From an uncultured Pelagibacteraceae bacterium (GTDB lineage Bacteria; Pseudomonadota; Alphaproteobacteria; Pelagibacterales; Pelagibacteraceae), in contig CACISU010000001.1 of the NCBI GenBank assembly GCA_902589345.1, positions 1-64,000 on the forward strand: a stretch of 64,000 bases of DNA, given 5' to 3'. Both the position numbers and the translations under genes were made by a program. The notes beneath the pieces were generated by a model. That model was not told the DNA's origin, made no database searches, and saw only the letters and a list, made by a program, of their open reading frames with translations. Positions 54,020 to 62,748 of this stretch are shown here, piece by piece (position 1 is the stretch's first letter; each line of letters starts with the position of its first letter).

Positions 54020-55639
54020 ATGTCCAGAGAAGTGATGGAATACGATGTTGTAATCGTAGGTGGCGGACCATCAGGTCTTTCAACTGCAATAAAATTAAAG
54101 CAGTTAAATCCAGATATTAATGTCTGCCTATTAGAAAAAGCATCAGAGATAGGTGCTCATATATTGTCAGGCAATGTTTTTGAAACAAGAGCCTTAGATG
54201 AGCTATTGCCAAATTGGAAAGAATTAAATTCACCAATTAAAACTAAAGTTACTAAAGAAAAATTTTTATTTTTAAGTAAAACGAATTCATTGAGTTGGCC
54301 AACCTGGCTTCTACCAAAGGTACAACAAAATCATAAAAATTATATTATTAGCTTAGCTAATTTATGCAGATGGTTGGCAGAACAAGCAGAAGCTTTAGGA
54401 GTAGAAATCTTCCCAGGATTTCCAGCTAGCGAAGTTCTATATAATGACGATGGATCGGTAAAAGGAATTGCTACTCAAGATATGGGTTTAGATAAACAAG
54501 GAAATAAAAAAGATAGCTTTGAGTCAGGTATGGAATTGCATGCTAAAGTAACTGTATTTGCAGAAGGTTGTAGAGGTCATCTAGGTAAAGAATTAATTAA
54601 AAATTTTGAATTGGACAAAGGTAAAAATCCTCAACAGTATGGAATTGGTTTCAAAGAAATTTGGGAAATAGATGAAAAAAACCATCAAGAAGGTATGGTA
54701 ATGCATACAGCAGGATGGCCACTTGATAACAAAACGTATGGTGGAAGTTTTATCTATCATGCAGAAAATAAACAAATATTTTTAGGTTATGTGATTGGTT
54801 TAGATTATCAAAATCCTCATCTTTCACCTTTTGATGAGTTTCAAAGATTTAAAACTCATCCTTCAATAAAAAAGTATTTAGAAGGAGGAAAGAGAATTTC
54901 TTATGGAGCTAGAGCACTAATAGAAGGAGGCCTTCAAAGTTTACCTAAAATGTTTATGCCTGGTGCATTGTTAGTTGGTTGTGATGCTGGAACTTTGAAT
55001 ATGCCTAAGATAAAAGGATCACATACAGCGATGAAAAGTGGAATGATTGCTGCAGAAACTATATTTGAACATTTTAAAGAAAATAAAAATTTATCTATAT
55101 ACGAGGATAAATTTAAAAGTAGTTGGCTTTATAAAGAACTATATGAAGCAAGGAATGTAAAGCCTAGTTTTAGTTGGGGATTAATTATTGGAATTATTTT
55201 TACAGGAATTGATCAAATATTATTTAGAGGAAAAATGCCTTTTACTTTAAAACACAAACATGCTGACCACGAAACTTTGAAACTTGCTAATGAAATGCCA
55301 AAAATAGAATATCCCAAACCAGACAATGTAATAACTTTTGATAAGACTAGCTCTGTTTATTTAACAGGTACCAATCACGCAGACAATCAACCAGTGCATT
55401 TAAAGCTAAAAAACCCTGAATTACCAATAACTTTTACATATCAAAAATACGATGAACCAGCACAAAGATACTGTCCAGCTGGAGTTTATGAAGTGCAAAT
55501 TGAAAATGAAAAACCTAAATTTGTAATTAACTCTCAAAATTGTATTCATTGTAAAACTTGTGACATTAAAGAACCATCACAAAATATTAATTGGGTGACA
55601 CCTGAAGGCGGAGGTGGTCCAAAATATGGTAATATGTAG
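54020..55639 (+). CDS. etfD: Electron transfer flavoprotein-ubiquinone oxidoreductase
   Basis: A 539-residue membrane-associated FAD and 4Fe-4S protein that passes electrons from ETF to ubiquinone. YDVVIVGGGPSGLSTAIKL is the FAD loop, IKGSHTAMKSGMIAAETIF another FAD contact, and the cluster cysteines are in RYCPAGVYEV and NCIHCKTCDIK. The end GGGGPKYGNM is the conserved C-terminus. The gene completes a DMGDH-EtfBA-EtfQO chain, the mitochondrial route for methylated-amine electrons. Confidence 0.96.
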   Translation: MSREVMEYDVVIVGGGPSGLSTAIKLKQLNPDINVCLLEKASEIGAHILSGNVFETRALDELLPNWKELNSPIKTKVTKEKFLFLSKTNSLSWPTWLLPKVQQNHKNYIISLANLCRWLAEQAEALGVEIFPGFPASEVLYNDDGSVKGIATQDMGLDKQGNKKDSFESGMELHAKVTVFAEGCRGHLGKELIKNFELDKGKNPQQYGIGFKEIWEIDEKNHQEGMVMHTAGWPLDNKTYGGSFIYHAENKQIFLGYVIGLDYQNPHLSPFDEFQRFKTHPSIKKYLEGGKRISYGARALIEGGLQSLPKMFMPGALLVGCDAGTLNMPKIKGSHTAMKSGMIAAETIFEHFKENKNLSIYEDKFKSSWLYKELYEARNVKPSFSWGLIIGIIFTGIDQILFRGKMPFTLKHKHADHETLKLANEMPKIEYPKPDNVITFDKTSSVYLTGTNHADNQPVHLKLKNPELPITFTYQKYDEPAQRYCPAGVYEVQIENEKPKFVINSQNCIHCKTCDIKEPSQNINWVTPEGGGGPKYGNM

Positions 55640-55640
55640 A

Positions 55641-56018
55641 TTAGGATAAGTCGATTGCGTATTTTTTTAATTTATCAATTGAAACTAATTTTAAAGTATT
55701 TTCATGAGTTTTTTTTAAATAAATTGGGCATGCTTTTCCAGCCTCAATAGATTTTACATACCAACTAGCACAAACACACCAACTATCGCCATCTTTTAGT
55801 CCTGGAAATCCAAATTCAGGATGAGGAGTAATTAAATCATTACCAGCAACTTTACACCACTCCAAAAATTCATCTGTAACTTTTGCACATACTGTGTGGA
55901 CCCCATGGTCATTATTATCAGTATTGCAACAGCCATCTCTAAACCAACCTGTTAAAGGGTTATTAGAACATTCTTCAATAGCTTCACCTAAGACATTTTT
56001 TTGTTTTTCTTCACTCAT
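55641..56018 (-). CDS. DUF2237 protein
   Basis: A 125-residue cysteine-containing DUF2237 protein. NVLGEAIEECSNNPLTGWFRDG, HTVCAKVTDEFLEWCKVAGNDL and GDSWCVCASWY with a final ACPIYLKKTHE are the family pattern. It has eight cysteines, probably metal or redox related. Function unknown. It overlaps the upstream oxygenase gene by 1 base and converges on etfD. Confidence 0.88.
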   Translation of the reverse strand: MSEEKQKNVLGEAIEECSNNPLTGWFRDGCCNTDNNDHGVHTVCAKVTDEFLEWCKVAGNDLITPHPEFGFPGLKDGDSWCVCASWYVKSIEAGKACPIYLKKTHENTLKLVSIDKLKKYAIDLS

Positions 56019-56647
56019 TAGTTTTTAAAAACATCAAAAATTTCATCATCTATTTTTGCGTTGAATGATATTGATCTTCTTTCTTCTTTTCCAATGAAAG
56101 GATAAACTAAGTGCATTAAATAATGTGGAAAAATATAAAAATCACCTACCTTTGGATGGATTGGCATCATGCAAGATGAAAGAAATTGCTTATTACCATG
56201 AACCAGTTTTAATTGTCCGTTATGATTTTTTTTTCCTTCTTGTTTAGTCGATCCAAAATCCGGAACTTTTAAAAATCCTGCTCCAGATAAATGAGCTGAA
56301 TGAAAATGTATTGGATTATATTCATTTTCAAATTGCCTGACAATCCATGTATCCGTAATTTGAAATTTTGTTATATTTTTTTTTAATGTCGCTTCAATTA
56401 GTTTTGCAGAAGCTGCTTGTAACAATTTACTCCAACCACTTTTTTCAGCAAAATCAAAATCAACTTGAAATTCTTGGGTAACATTTCCTACCAATCTTCC
56501 ACCAGCATCTTGTTTTTTAGACTTTTCCTCATCTGCAATAATTTTATCAACATAATCATTTAATTTATTAACTAAATCTTCTGGAATATTAATTTTTGCA
56601 ACCCACGGTCCAAAAGGTTTCATTAGATCAAGTTTTTTTTCTGACAT
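56018..56647 (-). CDS. 2OG-Fe(II) oxygenase family protein
   Basis: A 209-residue protein of the putative 2OG-Fe(II) oxygenase family. IHFHSAHLSGAGFLKVP has the first iron-ligand region (HxH/S type), VGDFYIFPHYLMHLVYPF the distal His, and ERRSISFNAKID the 2OG-binding Arg. The substrate is not known. It overlaps the DUF2237 gene and lies 5 bases from hisI. Confidence 0.82.
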   Translation of the reverse strand: MSEKKLDLMKPFGPWVAKINIPEDLVNKLNDYVDKIIADEEKSKKQDAGGRLVGNVTQEFQVDFDFAEKSGWSKLLQAASAKLIEATLKKNITKFQITDTWIVRQFENEYNPIHFHSAHLSGAGFLKVPDFGSTKQEGKKNHNGQLKLVHGNKQFLSSCMMPIHPKVGDFYIFPHYLMHLVYPFIGKEERRSISFNAKIDDEIFDVFKN

Positions 56648-56652
56648 AATAT

Positions 56653-57129
56653 TTAAACTTTTGTTGGGTTTTCCTCTCCTTTATAAACTTCTTCAGGATC
56701 AAATAATTTTTCTTTTTCCTCAAAACGCATTTTTATATTTCTAGCATTATCAATTTTACCTAATGGAATTGATCTATAAAAACACGATCTATATCCGACA
56801 TGACAACTAGCACCTTGTCCTATATCAACTTTAAGCCATATTGAATCTTGATCATCATCTATTCTTATTTCTATAACTTTTTGTATATAACCACTAGTTT
56901 TTCCTTTGTGCCAAATTTGTTTTCTGGACCTACTCCAATAATGTGCTTCTTTAGTTTCGATTGTTCTTTTTAATGCTTCCACATTCATATATCCCTGCAT
57001 TAAAACCTCTTCTGTTTTTGAACAAGTTGTCACAACCGGTATTAATCCATCATTATCAAACTTGGGTGATAATAATATTCCTTCCTCAATTTCTTGGACA
57101 TTTTCTCTTTTTTTAAACATATTAGACAT
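56653..57129 (-). CDS. hisI: Phosphoribosyl-AMP cyclohydrolase
   Basis: A 158-residue zinc enzyme of histidine synthesis, opening the AMP ring of PR-AMP. VLMQGYMNVEALKRTIETKEAHYWSRS-like opening (split here to QGYMNVEALKRTIETKEAHY), RKQIWHKGKTSG and GASCHVGYRSCFYR, with the two Zn cysteines, are diagnostic. It has an extra C-terminal tail of about 30 residues beyond the usual length. No HisE domain is fused. It diverges from folE. Confidence 0.94.
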   Translation of the reverse strand: MSNMFKKRENVQEIEEGILLSPKFDNDGLIPVVTTCSKTEEVLMQGYMNVEALKRTIETKEAHYWSRSRKQIWHKGKTSGYIQKVIEIRIDDDQDSIWLKVDIGQGASCHVGYRSCFYRSIPLGKIDNARNIKMRFEEKEKLFDPEEVYKGEENPTKV

Positions 57130-57194
57130 TATGTAGCATATTGCGGAATTTAATAAATATTTTATAAATAAGTGTTTATATATATAAAGTAATC

Positions 57195-57800
57195 ATGAAA
57201 TTAGTAAAAAACGAAAACGAAATAAAACAAGGTAAAAAAGTTTCTGACAAAGAAGCTGAAGAGGCCGTTATAAAATTATTAGACTGGATGGGGGAAGACC
57301 CGTCTAGAGAAGGTTTATTAGAAACACCTAAAAGAGTAGTAAAAGCTTTTAAAGAATATTTCAAAGGCTATAGCGAAGATCCAAAAAAAATATTAGAGAA
57401 AACTTTCGGAGATGTTGAAGGATATGATGATATGGTAATACAAAAAAATATATCTGTTCAAAGCCACTGTGAACATCATATGGCTCCGATTATTGGTGTT
57501 GCACATGTAGCATATATTCCTAAAGAGAGAGTTGTAGGTTTAAGTAAGCTTGCAAGAGTAGTAGAAGTATTTTCAAAAAGACTTCAAACACAAGAAAGAC
57601 TTACAATGCAAATAGCCAATGTATTAATGGAGTCGTTAGATGCAAAAGGAGTAGCTGTATCAATTGATTCAACTCATCAATGTATGACTATGAGAGGAAT
57701 TAAAAAAGAACAAGCTACAACAGTTACAAATTACTATTTAGGTAAATTTAAAGACGATTTAAGTTACCAAAATAGATATTTAAGATTTATCAGTAAATAA
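57195..57800 (+). CDS. folE: GTP cyclohydrolase I
   Basis: A 201-residue enzyme making dihydroneopterin triphosphate for folate. The zinc site is in QSHCEHHMAPIIG (Cys and His) and QCMTMRGI (Cys). GEDPSREGLLETPKRVVKAF and VVGLSKLARVVEVFSKRLQTQE are the conserved family segments. It diverges from hisI across a 65-base gap. It fits the folate demand of the dimethylglycine pathway. Confidence 0.97.
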   Translation: MKLVKNENEIKQGKKVSDKEAEEAVIKLLDWMGEDPSREGLLETPKRVVKAFKEYFKGYSEDPKKILEKTFGDVEGYDDMVIQKNISVQSHCEHHMAPIIGVAHVAYIPKERVVGLSKLARVVEVFSKRLQTQERLTMQIANVLMESLDAKGVAVSIDSTHQCMTMRGIKKEQATTVTNYYLGKFKDDLSYQNRYLRFISK

Positions 57801-57838
57801 ATTAGTATATTTAAAAATTTTAGATATAATATTTTTTC

Positions 57839-58843
57839 ATGTCGGAAAAATTTAAAGCATTAGTTGTAAATCAAGAAGGTGATAATTTTACTAGAGATAT
57901 TCAATCAATAGATAAAAATTTTTTAAAACATGGCGATGTATTAGTTAAAGTACATTACTCTAGTCTAAATTATAAAGACGCACTTATATTAAAAAATGGA
58001 GCAAGATTAGTTAAAGAATTTCCTCATATTCCAGGAGTAGATCTTTCTGGAGAAGTAGTAGAAAGTAGTAACTCAAATTTTAAAGAAGGAGATGAGATTA
58101 TCGCAACAGGAATGAGAATAGGTGAAACTTTTTATGGTGGTTATTCTCAGTATGCTAAAATCAAAGGAGAATTTATTGTTAAAAAACCTCAATCTATTTC
58201 AACAAGACAAACAATGGTACTTGGAACAGCAGGTTTTACCGCTGTGCAATGTGCTTTCACAACAAAACAAACAAGAGAAGTTTTACTTCTAGGAGAAAAA
58301 GTTAACGACGTAATTGTAACTGGTGCTTCAGGTGGAGTTGGAAGCATAGCTGTTATGGTATTAAGTAAACTTGGATGCAATGTAACTGCTGTAACAAGTA
58401 AAGATGATAATATTGAATATCTTAAGTCAATAGGTGCTAAAAACATTATAAAAACTAACGATTTGAACGTTGAAGCTAGGCCACTTGATAAAGGTTTGTA
58501 TGATGGTGCAGTTGATACAGTTGGTGGAAATGTTTTAGCAAAAGTTCTATCTCATATTAAACACAGTGGAATTGTTGCAGCGTGTGGAAATGCATCAGGA
58601 ATAAAACTAAATACAACTGTTATGCCTTTTATTATAAGAGGTGTTAAATTATGGGGTATCGATTCAGTTGCCGCTTCTTTAAAAAGAAGAGAATTTATTT
58701 GGGAAGAAGCTGCAAAATTAGTTGACTTTGAAAAATTAGAAGAGTCAATCAAAGAAATAAGCCTCGAGGAGCTCTTAAAAGTTTATCCAGATATGCTGGG
58801 TGGCAAAACTTCTGGAAGATATATAATTAATTTGAGCAAGTAA
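57839..58843 (+). CDS. acuI: AcuI/YhdH-type NADPH-dependent acrylyl-CoA reductase
   Basis: A 334-residue medium-chain dehydrogenase of the YhdH/AcuI family. HYSSLNYKDALILKNG and FPHIPGVDLSGEVVES, then VTGASGGVGSIAVMVLSKLG (NADPH loop) and GGNVLAKVLSHIKHSGIVAACGN are family marks. AcuI reduces acrylyl-CoA to propionyl-CoA, which detoxifies acrylate from DMSP cleavage, a common SAR11 substrate. A TATAAT at 57823-57828 could be its -10. Its stop overlaps the LysR gene by 1 base. Confidence 0.85.
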   Translation: MSEKFKALVVNQEGDNFTRDIQSIDKNFLKHGDVLVKVHYSSLNYKDALILKNGARLVKEFPHIPGVDLSGEVVESSNSNFKEGDEIIATGMRIGETFYGGYSQYAKIKGEFIVKKPQSISTRQTMVLGTAGFTAVQCAFTTKQTREVLLLGEKVNDVIVTGASGGVGSIAVMVLSKLGCNVTAVTSKDDNIEYLKSIGAKNIIKTNDLNVEARPLDKGLYDGAVDTVGGNVLAKVLSHIKHSGIVAACGNASGIKLNTTVMPFIIRGVKLWGIDSVAASLKRREFIWEEAAKLVDFEKLEESIKEISLEELLKVYPDMLGGKTSGRYIINLSK

Positions 58844-59733
58844 TGGATTGGGATAAGTTAAAAATATTTTATACGGTTGCTGAAGCTGGTAGCTTCACTA
58901 ATGCCACAATAAATTTAAACCTAAGTCAATCTGCTATAAGTAGACAAATTCAATCTCTAGAAGAGGATCTTAATGTAAAACTATTTGAAAGACATGCTAG
59001 AGGACTTACTTTGACAGAAAATGGAGAATATGTATTTAAAACTGCCCATGAAGTAATCAGTAAGCTAAAGGAAGTTGAGACCACATTAGGGGATAAAAAA
59101 AGCAAACCATCAGGTAAATTAACTGTCACAACGGTTGTAAGCTTTGGAACTACTTGGCTAACGCCAAGAATACAAGAATTTATGCAATTAAACCCAGAAA
59201 TTGAGGTTGAGTTAATATTTGATGATAAAGAATTAGATTTAAGCACTAGACAGGCTGATATAGGAATATTTATGAGGCGACCTAAGCAACTTAATTATAT
59301 TCAGAAAAAACTTATTGATATTAATTATCATATATATGGATCACACAAATATTTGGAAAAACATGGGTACCCAAAGACAATTAATGATTTAAACAAACAT
59401 AAATTCATTTCTTATGGTAAAGGAAACCCATCTCCTGTCTATAATCCTGACTGGGCTTTAAAACTTGGAATGAAAGATAATAAAAAGAGAAAAACCGTAA
59501 TGAAAGTTAACAGTGTCTACGGCCTTCTTTTAGCAGTTCAGAGTGGAGTTGGACTAGCTGCTTTACCTGACTATTTAACTGTAAATCAGCCATCAATTGC
59601 AAAAGTTCTACCTAGCACAGAAGGACCTATTACCGAGGCACATTTTGTTTACCCTCAATCTATGAAAAATGTAGCAAGAGTTCAGGCATTTAGAAACTTT
59701 CTTTATAGCAAAATCTCTGAGTGGGAGTTCTAA
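58843..59733 (+). CDS. LysR-family transcriptional regulator
   Basis: A 296-residue regulator. The winged helix-turn-helix is residues 1-60 (WDKLKIFYTVAEAGSFTNAT and LSQSAISRQIQSLEEDL). The rest is a periplasmic-binding-type ligand domain, with TTWLTPRIQEFMQLNPEIEV and GVGLAALPDYL. It is coupled to acuI by a 1-base overlap (taATGg), so it is probably co-transcribed and may control acuI or DMSP/acrylate genes. LysR regulators usually diverge from their targets, so the same-strand setup is a little unusual. Confidence 0.93.
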   Translation: MDWDKLKIFYTVAEAGSFTNATINLNLSQSAISRQIQSLEEDLNVKLFERHARGLTLTENGEYVFKTAHEVISKLKEVETTLGDKKSKPSGKLTVTTVVSFGTTWLTPRIQEFMQLNPEIEVELIFDDKELDLSTRQADIGIFMRRPKQLNYIQKKLIDINYHIYGSHKYLEKHGYPKTINDLNKHKFISYGKGNPSPVYNPDWALKLGMKDNKKRKTVMKVNSVYGLLLAVQSGVGLAALPDYLTVNQPSIAKVLPSTEGPITEAHFVYPQSMKNVARVQAFRNFLYSKISEWEF

Positions 59734-59753
59734 ATACAACCTGCGACAATCTT

Positions 59754-59794
59754 GCGATTGATAATCATTATCATTGAGAATAGTTATCATTTTC
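59754..59794 (+). promoter_or_regulatory. Fur-type box upstream of the iron-binding protein gene
   Basis: Bases 59754-59772 fit the Fur consensus GATAATGATAATCATTATC at 16 of 19 positions, and 59760-59772 is a perfect 6-1-6 repeat GATAATCATTATC. A second, weaker match follows at 59776-59794 (14 of 19). Both lie 24-64 bases before the start of the iron-binding protein, and TTGAGA at 59774-59779 could be the -35. Iron-replete repression by Fur is the natural reading. Confidence 0.8.
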
Positions 59795-59817
59795 AATAAT
59801 TAACTATAAGGGAATCA

Positions 59818-60840
59818 ATGAAAAAAATATCAATACTTACGGTACTTTTTACCTTTGTATCTGGTTTAGTTTTAGCAGCTGAAGTTAATATTTTTAATGC
59901 AAGACATTACAAAGCTGACGCAGAACTTTATGGAAAGTTTACAGAAAAAACTGGAATTAAAGTAAACTTAATAAACGGTAAATCAGGTGCCTTAGAAAAA
60001 AGAATCATAGAAGAAGGTGCTGACTCATCTGCAGACCTTTACATCACAGCCGATGCTGGAAGATGTGGAGCTATGGATGGAAAAGGTGCACTTCAGGGTG
60101 GATTAACATCTGCAAATATTAAAGCGGCTGTTCCAAAAAACTTTAGAACAAATAAGTGGGTTGGAATCGCAAAAAGAGCAAGAATAATTTATTACTCACC
60201 TGAAAGAGTTTCTGGTGCCGAATTATCTGGAATGACTTATGAAGGTCTAGCTGATCCTAAATGGAAAGGTAGATTAGTAATTAGAAAATCTAGCAACATT
60301 TACAATAAATCTCTTGTAGCTTCATTAATTGCTAACAATGGTAAAAAAGCTACAGCTGCATGGGCTGAGGGAGTTGTTGCTAACATGGCAAGAAAACCAG
60401 AAGGTAATGATAGAGCACAAATAATGGCGGTAGCTGCTGGTGAAGCAGATATTGCTGTAGCTAATACATATTATTTAGCTCTAATGTTATCAGGTAAAAA
60501 AGGTCCTGAACAACAAGAAGCTGCTGGAAAAGTTAAAGCATTCTTTCCAAATCAAGATGGTAGAGGAACACACATGAATATTAGCTGTGCTGCTCTAGTA
60601 AAAGGTGCTCCTAATAAAGCAAACGCTATTGCTCTTGTTGAGTATTTACTAACACCTGAAGCTCAAGAACACTTTACAAATAATACTTTTGAGTTTCCAA
60701 TGATTGCCGGTGTTTCACCAAGTCCATTAGTAGTAAACAACTTAGGTTTAGATTTTAAACAAGATCTGAAAACTAAAGTATCTACTTACGGAAAAAATCA
60801 GGCTGCTGCAGTAGAAATAATGACGGCTGCTGGATGGTAG
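59818..60840 (+). CDS. Fe(III) ABC transporter substrate-binding protein (FbpA/FutA type)
   Basis: A 340-residue periplasmic protein with a signal peptide (ISILTVLFTFVSGLVLAA). It opens with EVNIFNARHYKADAELYGKF, has DLYITADAGRCGAMDGKG, and the tyrosine-rich ANTYYLALML loop that holds ferric iron, as in FutA/FbpA. GKPVKAFFPNQ-type and DGRGTHMNISCAALVKGAP segments support it. It has a higher Ala content than its neighbours. It sits behind a Fur box and starts the iron-uptake operon. Confidence 0.92.
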   Translation: MKKISILTVLFTFVSGLVLAAEVNIFNARHYKADAELYGKFTEKTGIKVNLINGKSGALEKRIIEEGADSSADLYITADAGRCGAMDGKGALQGGLTSANIKAAVPKNFRTNKWVGIAKRARIIYYSPERVSGAELSGMTYEGLADPKWKGRLVIRKSSNIYNKSLVASLIANNGKKATAAWAEGVVANMARKPEGNDRAQIMAVAAGEADIAVANTYYLALMLSGKKGPEQQEAAGKVKAFFPNQDGRGTHMNISCAALVKGAPNKANAIALVEYLLTPEAQEHFTNNTFEFPMIAGVSPSPLVVNNLGLDFKQDLKTKVSTYGKNQAAAVEIMTAAGW

Positions 60841-60843
60841 GAA

Positions 60844-61011
60844 ATGGAAAAAAAAGAATTTATATCTGAAATTGATTATAATAAATCTTCTAAAGCTTGT
60901 CCCACATGTTCTTTAGAGTGTAAAAAAATCGATGAAAGAATAAATGGAAGAGATTTATCAGAAATCGAAACAAAGGATGTTCCGCACCTCCTTAAGGTTT
61001 TTGATATCTAG
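60844..61011 (+). CDS. Small 55-residue protein with CPTC motif
   Basis: An unlisted short gene read directly from the sequence. The ATG at 60844 follows the iron-binding protein stop by 3 bases and the stop TAG is at 61009-61011. It begins MEKKEFISEIDYNKSSKACP and has ACPTCSLECKKID, three cysteines in CxxC-x3-C form, then ends HLLKVFDI. It has a GTAGGAA-type ribosome site overlapping the upstream stop. It is charged and has no signal, so it is cytoplasmic. The role is unknown; an iron- or Fe-S-related chaperone is possible from its place. Confidence 0.65.
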   Translation: MEKKEFISEIDYNKSSKACPTCSLECKKIDERINGRDLSEIETKDVPHLLKVFDI

Positions 61012-61025
61012 ATAAATTACTTAAT

Positions 61026-61065
61026 TAGTGTCTACGGTACTGGTCTCCTTTCGTCGTAGACACTA
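61026..61065 (+). terminator. Stem-loop between iron-binding protein genes and permease
   Basis: An 11-bp perfect stem, TAGTGTCTACG and its complement CGTAGACACTA, separated by an 18-base loop, followed by GAAAAAATAC. It lies between the 55-residue gene and the permease, with a 108-base gap overall. It may be a partial terminator or an mRNA-stabilising hairpin that raises binding-protein output over permease. The U tract is absent, so RNA stability is at least as likely. Confidence 0.55.
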
Positions 61066-61119
61066 GAAAAAATACAAATAATCATTTAGATTAATTTAAA
61101 ATATTAATTAGCAAAGATT

Positions 61120-62748
61120 ATGAATTTAAAAATTATTAATACTTGGTATTTAAGCAGTTTTATTATTTCAATAATTGTATTGATTCCAATTTTAACAGTT
61201 TTTTCAAGTTTTTTCGAAGATACAACAAACTATTTTGAAATTCTTAAAGAAACTTTTTTTCTTGAATATATATTTAATTCAATAACTCTTTTACTAGGCG
61301 TACTATTTTTAACATTTATTCTTGGTGTTGGTTCGGCTTACATAGTTTCTTTTTATGAGTTTCCAGGTGCTAACTTTTTTAAGTGGGCTTTAATATTATC
61401 TTTTGCAATACCACCTTATATTTATGCTTATTCACTTTTTGCATTTTTTGAAAATTACGGGACTGCATTCACAATTTTAAAATTTCTATTTGGAGATGGA
61501 GAATATAATAAACATATACCAAAATTCAGTGGAATGTTTGGACTTATATTATCACTATCATTCTCTCTTTTTGCCTATGTATATATTCTTGCTAGATCTT
61601 CTTTTTTATATCAATCACAGAATTTAATAGAATTAGGAAAAAATCTCGGATTTTCAAAATTCAAATCTTTTTATTCAATAATATTACCCGCAGCTCGCCC
61701 AGCGATTGTTGCCGGTTTATCATTAGTAGCTATGGAAACCTTAGCAGAGTTTGGTGCTGTAGATTTTTTTTCAATTAACACACTAACGACTGGTATTTAT
61801 AATGCTTGGATTGCTTTTGATGATTTGGCATTTGCAAATAGGATATCCTTTTTCCTATTATTATTTATATTTATATTATTTTTGACTGAAAATTTATCTA
61901 GAAAAAAAGCAAAGTTTCATTTGGAAACAAAAGGTGGATTTAAGAAAAGAGAAAAAATAAAATTACAAGGTTCAAAATCGATTTTTGCAATTATTTTTTG
62001 TACTTTATTATTCTTTTTAAGTTTTGTATTCCCATTAAGCCAAATGTTATACTGGACAATTAAATTTCCAGAAAATTTATTTGACTTAAACATAATTGAC
62101 CTATTGATGAATACTTTATATCTTGTTTCATTATCAAGCTTAGTTCTAATATTTTTTGCTTTATTGTCTAATTATGGAAATAGAGTTTCTAACAAAAAGA
62201 TTTTAAATATATTATCTACTTTATCAATCTCAGGATATGCTATACCTGGTGTTATTCTTGCAATTGCTTTTATAACTTTTGTAGCATGGTTTGATGACAA
62301 TTTTATTAAATCAATGGGATTTTTATCAATTAAAAAAGTGTTTATAGGATCGGTTTTAGGTTTAGTTATAGTTTATTTTGTGAGATTCTATTCTTTAGCT
62401 TTTAATGGAATTAAATCAGGGTATGAGAAAATGAATATTGCTGTTGATGAGAGCGCATATCTTCTTGGATATTCTAAAACAAAAACTTTTTTTAATATTC
62501 ATATTCCATATTTAAGAAATTCACTTTTATTTGTAGTTATTTTAATTTCATTAGAAATAATAAGAGAATTGCCTATAACATTAATTTTAAGGCCTTTTAA
62601 CTTTGAAACCTTTGCTACCACGGCTTATATTTCTGCTTCAGAGGATTTGTTAGAAGCTGCGGCTGTACCTGCGTTATTTTTAATTTTAATTGCAACTTTC
62701 TTTATTTTACTTACATCAAAATATATTTTAAGAGAAAGAGATGAATAA
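61120..62748 (+). CDS. Fe(III) ABC transporter permease (FbpB type)
   Basis: A 542-residue inner-membrane protein with about 12 helices in two permease halves. The two EAA-type loops are ELGKNLGFSKFKSFYSIILPAARPAI and DESAYLLGYSKTKTFFNIHIPYLRN, which contact the ATPase. It matches the fused FbpB permease of iron(III) transporters. It lies after the stem-loop and overlaps the ATPase gene by 8 bases. Confidence 0.92.
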   Translation: MNLKIINTWYLSSFIISIIVLIPILTVFSSFFEDTTNYFEILKETFFLEYIFNSITLLLGVLFLTFILGVGSAYIVSFYEFPGANFFKWALILSFAIPPYIYAYSLFAFFENYGTAFTILKFLFGDGEYNKHIPKFSGMFGLILSLSFSLFAYVYILARSSFLYQSQNLIELGKNLGFSKFKSFYSIILPAARPAIVAGLSLVAMETLAEFGAVDFFSINTLTTGIYNAWIAFDDLAFANRISFFLLLFIFILFLTENLSRKKAKFHLETKGGFKKREKIKLQGSKSIFAIIFCTLLFFLSFVFPLSQMLYWTIKFPENLFDLNIIDLLMNTLYLVSLSSLVLIFFALLSNYGNRVSNKKILNILSTLSISGYAIPGVILAIAFITFVAWFDDNFIKSMGFLSIKKVFIGSVLGLVIVYFVRFYSLAFNGIKSGYEKMNIAVDESAYLLGYSKTKTFFNIHIPYLRNSLLFVVILISLEIIRELPITLILRPFNFETFATTAYISASEDLLEAAAVPALFLILIATFFILLTSKYILRERDE

